Assembly (NCBI GenBank): GCA_937875885.1
Contig: CALEIO010000173.1
Span: 1-10,525, forward strand
Direction of reading: 5' to 3'
Origin: an uncultured Clostridia bacterium
GTDB lineage: Bacteria; Bacillota; Clostridia; Oscillospirales; Acutalibacteraceae
Length of the DNA stretch: 10,525 bases
Part shown: positions 7,058 to 10,525 of the stretch, one piece after another
How the letters are laid out: each line of letters begins with the position of its first letter
Numbering within the stretch: position 1 is the stretch's first letter
Made by a program: the position numbers and the translations under genes
Notes under the pieces: generated by a model
What the model saw: the letters and a program-made list of their open reading frames with translations, nothing else
Database searches by the model: none
Told to the model about the DNA's origin: nothing

Positions 7058-7510
7058 ATGGATAAAATTGCAAGCTTTACAGTAGACCACGATGTTCTTG
7101 AGAAGGGTATGTATGTGTCACGAATTGATGGAGACATTGTTACCTATGACCTGAGATTCGTAAAACCCAACACACCTCCTTTCCTTGAAAACGGAGCGCT
7201 GCATTCTCTGGAGCATCTTTTTGCTACTTATGCACGTAACAGCAGATTCGCAGATAACGTAATATATTTCGGTCCCATGGGATGCCGCACAGGCTTTTAT
7301 CTTATTGTTCGTGACCTTTCAAACAAGGATACTATTACCCTTGTGAAAGAGACACTTCTGCAGGCAATGAATCATCAGGGAGAGCTTCCCGGTGCAGAAA
7401 GAAAAGAGTGCGGAAACTATCTGGATCACGATGTTCCCGGTGCAATGAAGCTCCTTAAAGATTACTACGACGTAATCAAGGATTGGACTATTTACGACGT
7501 AAGATACTAA
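7058..7510 (+). CDS. luxS: S-ribosylhomocysteine lyase, AI-2 synthesis
   Basis: LuxS splits S-ribosylhomocysteine into homocysteine and 4,5-dihydroxy-2,3-pentanedione, the precursor of autoinducer-2. It serves both methyl-cycle detoxification and quorum signalling in the cytosol. The 150-residue length is normal. The metal ligands are His49 and His53 in ALHSLEHLFAT and Cys118 in KECGNYLDHD. The catalytic Cys76 is in FGPMGCRTGFY and the catalytic Glu is Glu52. All are present, so the enzyme should be functional. ATG 7058 follows GAGG (7045-7048) by nine bases. The gap to the muramidase stop is 11 bases, indicating cotranscription. No pfs (SAH/MTA nucleosidase) or methionine-cycle gene is adjacent. 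Confidence 0.97.
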   Translation: MDKIASFTVDHDVLEKGMYVSRIDGDIVTYDLRFVKPNTPPFLENGALHSLEHLFATYARNSRFADNVIYFGPMGCRTGFYLIVRDLSNKDTITLVKETLLQAMNHQGELPGAERKECGNYLDHDVPGAMKLLKDYYDVIKDWTIYDVRY

Positions 7511-7538
7511 AAATCATAGTCAAAATATACAAAAAACC

Positions 7539-7599
7539 ACAATCTCCTTTGTGTACTGTGTATGATGTTCTGAAAAAGCTAAATAAAGGTTGTTTTTTT
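7539..7599 (+). terminator. Possible terminator of luxS (weak)
   Basis: ACAA plus CCTTT (7539-7550, with a TCT bulge) can pair with AAAGG plus TTGT (7585-7593). Seven T follow (7593-7599). The loop is long (about 34 nt), so this is uncertain. It overlaps the -35 of the next promoter. Confidence 0.3.
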
Positions 7600-7618
7600 G
7601 ACCTGAATTTTGTATAAT
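7590..7618 (+). promoter_or_regulatory. Promoter of the M23 peptidase gene
   Basis: TTGTTT (7590-7595), 17 bp, then a perfect TATAAT (7613-7618). The predicted start near 7625 gives a leader of about 105 nt that contains the operator-like repeat at 7629-7654. Confidence 0.7.
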
Positions 7619-7628
7619 GACAGGGTAT

Positions 7629-7654
7629 GTTACAATAGTTACAAGTTTGTAACA
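7629..7654 (-). promoter_or_regulatory. WalR-like box / GTTACAA repeat before the M23 gene
   Basis: Read on the minus strand, 7654-7638 is TGTTAC-AAACT-TGTAAC. This fits the known WalR (YycF) consensus TGTWAH-N5-TGTWAH exactly. A third TGTAAC (7634-7629) follows after three bases. The same bases form the palindrome GTTACAA-GT-TTGTAAC (7638-7653). WalR controls wall hydrolases in Firmicutes, and the gene behind this site is one. Lying just downstream of the predicted start, the site would suit repression. WalR binding is inferred; another palindrome-binding regulator is possible. Confidence 0.5.
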
Positions 7655-7730
7655 ACTTTCCCCAAGGAACAATTATAGAAGCGCAGACAGGTTTTGCGCC
7701 ACAGTAAAAGAACCAAGGAGATTTTTTGTT

Positions 7731-9200
7731 TTGAATAATAATAAGTATTTAAGCGTTGAGGGCTTTGGCGAAATCAAAACTCTTAACAGCAAAAAGACTG
7801 ACAGTAAAAATAATAAGAGTAATATCAGCACCGCAAAGAAATTCATCAGATTCATCAAGCGAATCCCTACTGAAATTTCCCGTGATGCAAAGGTTATCAA
7901 AAAGAAGTGGAATGACATCACCTGGAAGACACTTACACCTGCAAAGTTCTTCAGAGGTATCAGACACTTCCACATCAAAGGTTCCTACTTTGAGTCCATG
8001 AGAACACCCAAGGGCATTGCTTGTATGCTTGCACCCGTTGCAGCTGCAGTTATCCTTGTGCTTACAGTTTGCTTCTGGACCTGCAACGACAGCCCCCTTA
8101 CAGTTAACGTAGGCGGCGAGTACATTGCTACAATCGATAACGAGAAGGTGCTTACCCAGGCTTCTGCACAGATCCACAGCGCACTTTCTGACACAGATAC
8201 TAACGAACAGACAACAACACCCGTTATGCAGATAGGTCTGCCTACTCTGGGCAGCACAAAGACTTCCTCTGTTGCAGATGTTTACGAGAAGCTGGTTGAT
8301 TGCAACGAAGCAGTTGTTTCAAATGCGGGCGGTCTTTATGTAGACGGTGTGTTCTACGGTGCAACTCAGGAGACAGAGGCACTTTCTCTGGCTCTTACAC
8401 AGATTCTTGACGATGCTAAGGCTCGTTATGATGAGACAACTACAACAACATTCGAGAACAACGTTGAGGTTGTTACAGGTGTTTATGCAGCATCAGTAAT
8501 CAAGTCTGCACAGGAGCTTGTTGACTACGCAAAGCAGAACTTCTCCATCAGACTTGAAACCGACCTTTCTGTTGAATACGATAAGCTTTATACAACTGTT
8601 TATGAGTACGACGAAACTCAGCTTGACACTTACTCCAAGGTTAAGCAGGAGGGTAAGAACGGTACTCAGAGAGTTTTATATCGTCTGGTTTATGTTGATG
8701 GTATCCTTACTGACAGCATAATGCAGGCCTCTACAATCACAGAGGATTCTGTTGATCAGATTATTGTTGTTGGTACAAAGGAAAGCTACAGCGCAACAGG
8801 CGACTTTACCTGGCCTGTGCCTTATACACGTAACGTAACAAGTCCTTATGAGTACAGATGGGGTACATTCCACTGGGGTATCGATATTTCCTGGAATGGC
8901 ATTTACGGTCAGGATATCGTAGCGTCCGACTCAGGTACAGTTACCTGGGCAGGTTGGGATAATTCCGGTTACGGTAATTATGTTATCATTGATCACGGCA
9001 ACGGTTTCCAGACTTTGTATGCACACTGCTGTGATGTATATGTTTCTATCGGTGACAAGGTTACAAAGGGCGAGGCTATTGCAGGTGTAGGTAACACAGG
9101 TTACTCTTTCGGCGACCACCTCCACTTTGAGATTATCGACAATGGTGTAAAGGTTGACCCTGAGCTTTATGTTCAGGCAGGCAGCTACATCGATGGCTGA
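7731..9200 (+). CDS. Membrane-anchored G5-M23 family metallopeptidase
   Basis: This 489-residue protein starts at TTG 7731, with AAGGAG (7715-7720) ten bases upstream. Its N-terminus is a basic cytosolic segment of about 94 residues, unusually long, followed by one transmembrane helix (about 95-116). The outer part has a region of unknown fold, a G5 domain (about 280-350, ending IIVVGTK) and a C-terminal M23 (LytM-type) domain (about 372-485). The zinc site is complete: His381 and Asp385 in HWGID, His432 in LYAHC, and His463/His465 in HLHFE. M23 enzymes cut peptide cross-bridges in peptidoglycan, and G5 domains are thought to bind the wall. This is therefore probably an active, membrane-tethered endopeptidase for growth or division. 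The same anchoring style is seen in the muramidase of the preceding operon. The WalR-like box suggests control by cell-wall signals. Confidence 0.93.
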   Translation: MNNNKYLSVEGFGEIKTLNSKKTDSKNNKSNISTAKKFIRFIKRIPTEISRDAKVIKKKWNDITWKTLTPAKFFRGIRHFHIKGSYFESMRTPKGIACMLAPVAAAVILVLTVCFWTCNDSPLTVNVGGEYIATIDNEKVLTQASAQIHSALSDTDTNEQTTTPVMQIGLPTLGSTKTSSVADVYEKLVDCNEAVVSNAGGLYVDGVFYGATQETEALSLALTQILDDAKARYDETTTTTFENNVEVVTGVYAASVIKSAQELVDYAKQNFSIRLETDLSVEYDKLYTTVYEYDETQLDTYSKVKQEGKNGTQRVLYRLVYVDGILTDSIMQASTITEDSVDQIIVVGTKESYSATGDFTWPVPYTRNVTSPYEYRWGTFHWGIDISWNGIYGQDIVASDSGTVTWAGWDNSGYGNYVIIDHGNGFQTLYAHCCDVYVSIGDKVTKGEAIAGVGNTGYSFGDHLHFEIIDNGVKVDPELYVQAGSYIDG

Positions 9201-9227
9201 TAATAAAACTTAACAGTAAATATTTCA

Positions 9228-9258
9228 GGCACTCTTCAAAAAACGAAGAGTGCCTTTT
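9228..9258 (+). terminator. Terminator of the M23 peptidase gene
   Basis: A perfect 10-bp stem (GGCACTCTTC / GAAGAGTGCC) with an A-rich 7-nt loop is followed by four T. It begins 28 bases after the stop. The T-run is only on the plus-strand side. Confidence 0.92.
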
Positions 9259-9259
9259 G

Positions 9260-9442
9260 TTATTTGAACATATAAGATGCGGTGTCAATCATATTGCTGA
9301 CTTCTTTAAGGGCACGGTTTGCTTTTTTCTTCATAGTCTTTTTGTTGTTGTCCAGCATTTTTTTGCCTGTGATTCCTGCAGCAACACCGGCTACCATCCC
9401 CAGAGCAACACCCTTGACAACATTCATTGCACCTTTTGCCAT
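9260..9442 (-). CDS. Small glycine-rich membrane protein (60 residues, unknown function)
   Basis: The start is well supported: ATG 9442 follows GGAGGT (minus strand, 9456-9451) by eight bases. Residues about 8-25 (VVKGVALGMVAGVAAGITG) form one Gly/Ala-rich hydrophobic segment with small-residue packing motifs. A strongly basic stretch (KKMLDNNKKTMKKKANR) and a short amphipathic helix follow. This resembles YtxH-like small stress or envelope proteins in general layout, but I cannot place it in that family with confidence. The positive-inside rule would put the lysine-rich tail in the cytoplasm. It ends just past the M23 gene's terminator and is divergent from trmL; the 87-bp gap holds an inverted repeat. 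Confidence 0.7.
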   Translation of the reverse strand: MAKGAMNVVKGVALGMVAGVAAGITGKKMLDNNKKTMKKKANRALKEVSNMIDTASYMFK

Positions 9443-9466
9443 ATTCTTTTACCTCCAAAATCATTT

Positions 9467-9486
9467 TGCAAGGAAAAAATCTTGCA
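9467..9486. repeat. Inverted repeat in the divergent trmL / small-protein spacer
   Basis: TGCAAG and CTTGCA are perfect 6-bp arms around the 8-base GAAAAAAT. The right arm overlaps a weak promoter candidate for trmL (TTGCAT 9482-9487, 17 bp, TAGAAT 9505-9510). That start would fall inside the trmL ribosome site, so the promoter is doubtful. The repeat could be an operator shared by both genes. Confidence 0.3.
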
Positions 9487-9529
9487 TTATTAGTATTATC
9501 GGTTTAGAATGTGTTAGAGGTGATAAGTT

Positions 9530-10039
9530 TTGGCAGAACTTAATATTGTACTTGTGGAGCCTGAAATTCCCCAGAATACGGGTAATATTGCCCGTACCTG
9601 TGCGGCAACAGGCGCAAAACTCCATCTTGTAAGACCTATGGGTTTTGAGGTGGATGACAAAAAGCTTAAACGTGCAGGGCTGGATTACTGGTATCTGCTT
9701 GATATTACATACTACGAGAATCTGCAGGATTTTTACGATAAGAATCCCGACGGAAAATTTTTCTATTTTACAACAAAGGCACAGAAGCGTCATTCTGATG
9801 CGGAGTATCCCGACAATGCCTATCTTGTTTTCGGCAAAGAAACAGCAGGACTTCCCGAAGAATTGCTGCTTAAAAACAAGGAAAGCTGTGTACGTATTCC
9901 TATGATTGACGATGCCCGATCTCTTAATCTTTCCAATTCTGTGGCAATTGCTGTTTACGAAACATTAAGGCAATGGGACTATCCTGCACTTCAGAGCAGA
10001 GGAGAGCTGCACAGACACAGTTGGGCAGAAGCTGAATAA
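9530..10039 (+). CDS. trmL: tRNA (cytidine(34)-2'-O)-methyltransferase, SPOUT family
   Basis: TrmL transfers a methyl group from SAM to the 2'-OH of the wobble nucleotide of certain leucine tRNAs, acting as a dimer in the cytosol. The 169-residue length is typical. The three SPOUT motifs are present: PEIPQNTGNIART (11-23), FGKETAGLP (101-109) and the knotted C-terminal loop PMIDDARSLNLSNSVA (124-139). The start is TTG 9530, with AGAGGTGA six bases upstream; no closer ATG fits. It is a single gene between a divergent small membrane protein and pgk. No clear terminator follows it: a short TTCAGA/TCTGAA hairpin near 10053-10077 lacks a T-run. Readthrough into pgk is possible, although pgk has its own strong promoter. 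Confidence 0.95.
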   Translation: MAELNIVLVEPEIPQNTGNIARTCAATGAKLHLVRPMGFEVDDKKLKRAGLDYWYLLDITYYENLQDFYDKNPDGKFFYFTTKAQKRHSDAEYPDNAYLVFGKETAGLPEELLLKNKESCVRIPMIDDARSLNLSNSVAIAVYETLRQWDYPALQSRGELHRHSWAEAE

Positions 10040-10163
10040 GCAGAAATTATTCCTTCAGAGCAATAAAATCAGTCTGAAAAATGCGAAAAGTATCAATTTG
10101 TATATTGTTTAACTTTTTCGGGATATTAATACTGTAAAATTCAGAAAAAAGCGTGATAAATGC

Positions 10164-10192
10164 TTGAAACTCGCGTTGTATTGATGTATAAT
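10164..10192 (+). promoter_or_regulatory. Strong promoter of pgk
   Basis: TTGAAA (10164-10169), 17 bp, then a perfect TATAAT (10187-10192), the best promoter on the plus strand in this window. The start is predicted near 10199. A weaker candidate (TTGTTT 10105-10110, 16 bp, TAATAC) lies upstream. Confidence 0.9.
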
Positions 10193-10258
10193 GTAGATGG
10201 TTAAATTTGTTTATTTTTTAACACACTTTTATTATTTATATAGGAAAGGGTTTTTACT

Positions 10259-10525
10259 ATGAATCTCAACAAAGTAACAGTAGAAGACATCGTTGTAAAG
10301 GGCAAAAGAGTTCTTGTTCGTTGCGACTTCAACGTTCCTCTGAAAGAGGGCGTTATCACTAACGATAACAGAATTACTGCAGCTCTTCCCACAATCAAGA
10401 AACTCATCGAGAACGGCGGCAAGGTTATCCTTTGCTCTCACCTCGGTAAGCCCAAGAACGGTCCCGAAGAGAAGTTCTCTCTGGCTCCCGTTGCGGCTCG
10501 TCTGAGCGAGGATCTGGGCAAGCCC
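10259..10525 (+). CDS. pgk: Phosphoglycerate kinase, N-terminal part (3' partial)
   Basis: The frame runs open from ATG 10259 to the window end (89 codons). GGAAAGGG (10243-10250) lies eight bases before the ATG. Phosphoglycerate kinase transfers phosphate from 1,3-bisphosphoglycerate to ADP in the ATP-yielding step of glycolysis, in the cytosol. The visible N-terminal domain has the 3-phosphoglycerate-binding strand [12 protein letters not shown] (Asp23, Asn25), Arg38 in NDNRI, and SHLGKP (60-65). The last is more often HLGRP, a conservative Arg-to-Lys change. The codon pattern (frequent CTT, GTT, CCC, AAG) and the near-consensus promoter suit a highly expressed gene. In many Firmicutes gap precedes pgk, but here trmL does. 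Confidence 0.96.
   Translation, partial: MNLNKVTVEDIVVKGKRVLVRCDFNVPLKEGVITNDNRITAALPTIKKLIENGGKVILCSHLGKPKNGPEEKFSLAPVAARLSEDLGKP

Noticed and set aside
9257..9493. Plus-strand 78-residue frame
   Set aside because: It is antisense to the 60-residue minus-strand gene, starts inside the M23 gene's terminator and has no ribosome site.
10053..10077. TTCAGA / TCTGAA hairpin as trmL terminator
   Set aside because: Only six pairs, a large loop, and it is followed by A residues rather than T.
10201..10441. Minus-strand frames of 69-73 residues at the window end
   Set aside because: They are shadows of pgk, which runs open on the plus strand to the window edge.

Overview
The window looks like chromosomal DNA from a low-to-moderate G+C Gram-positive anaerobe of class Clostridia, probably an Oscillospiraceae/Ruminococcaceae-type gut or rumen bacterium. 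This is inferred from a dockerin-tailed BspA-like LRR protein, a clostridial EF-G paralogue, LuxS, a membrane-anchored G5-M23 peptidase and a GH25 muramidase, together with strong AAGGAGG-like ribosome sites and sigma-A-type promoters. No species can be named. No mobile element, CRISPR array, rRNA or tRNA was seen.

Layout. (1) 2-391: the 3' end of an open frame whose first part reads as a DnaC-type helicase-loader ATPase and whose last part reads as the C-terminus of cysteine synthase. It is an in-frame chimera, followed by a strong terminator. (2) 723-2789: an EF-G-like GTPase with its own extended -10 promoter, whose guanine-recognition motifs are degenerate. (3) 2914-4107, minus: a secreted LRR protein with ten BspA-type repeats and a C-terminal dockerin. 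It converges on the EF-G-like gene across two back-to-back terminators. (4) 4368-5504: an AI-2E family membrane protein with tandem promoters and a TTG start. (5) 5598-5840, minus: an unknown 80-residue protein that shares a bidirectional terminator with the AI-2E gene and is transcribed divergently from the next unit. (6) 6009-7510: an operon of a membrane-anchored GH25 muramidase and luxS. (7) 7731-9200: a membrane-anchored G5-M23 peptidase whose leader carries a WalR-like box. (8) 9260-9442, minus: a 60-residue glycine-rich membrane protein. (9) 9530-10039: trmL. (10) 10259 to the window end: the start of pgk behind a near-consensus promoter.

Functional themes are cell-wall remodelling (GH25, M23), the cell surface (LRR-dockerin), AI-2 synthesis and methyl-cycle detoxification (luxS, with an AI-2E-family gene 1.5 kb upstream), translation and tRNA modification (EF-G-like, trmL) and glycolysis (pgk). 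Most units have their own promoter and terminator, so this is mainly an ordinary core region. The most unusual points are the DnaC/CysK chimera, the degenerate G4/G5 motifs of the EF-G paralogue, and the WalR-like operator before the M23 gene. I found no convincing new multi-gene system.
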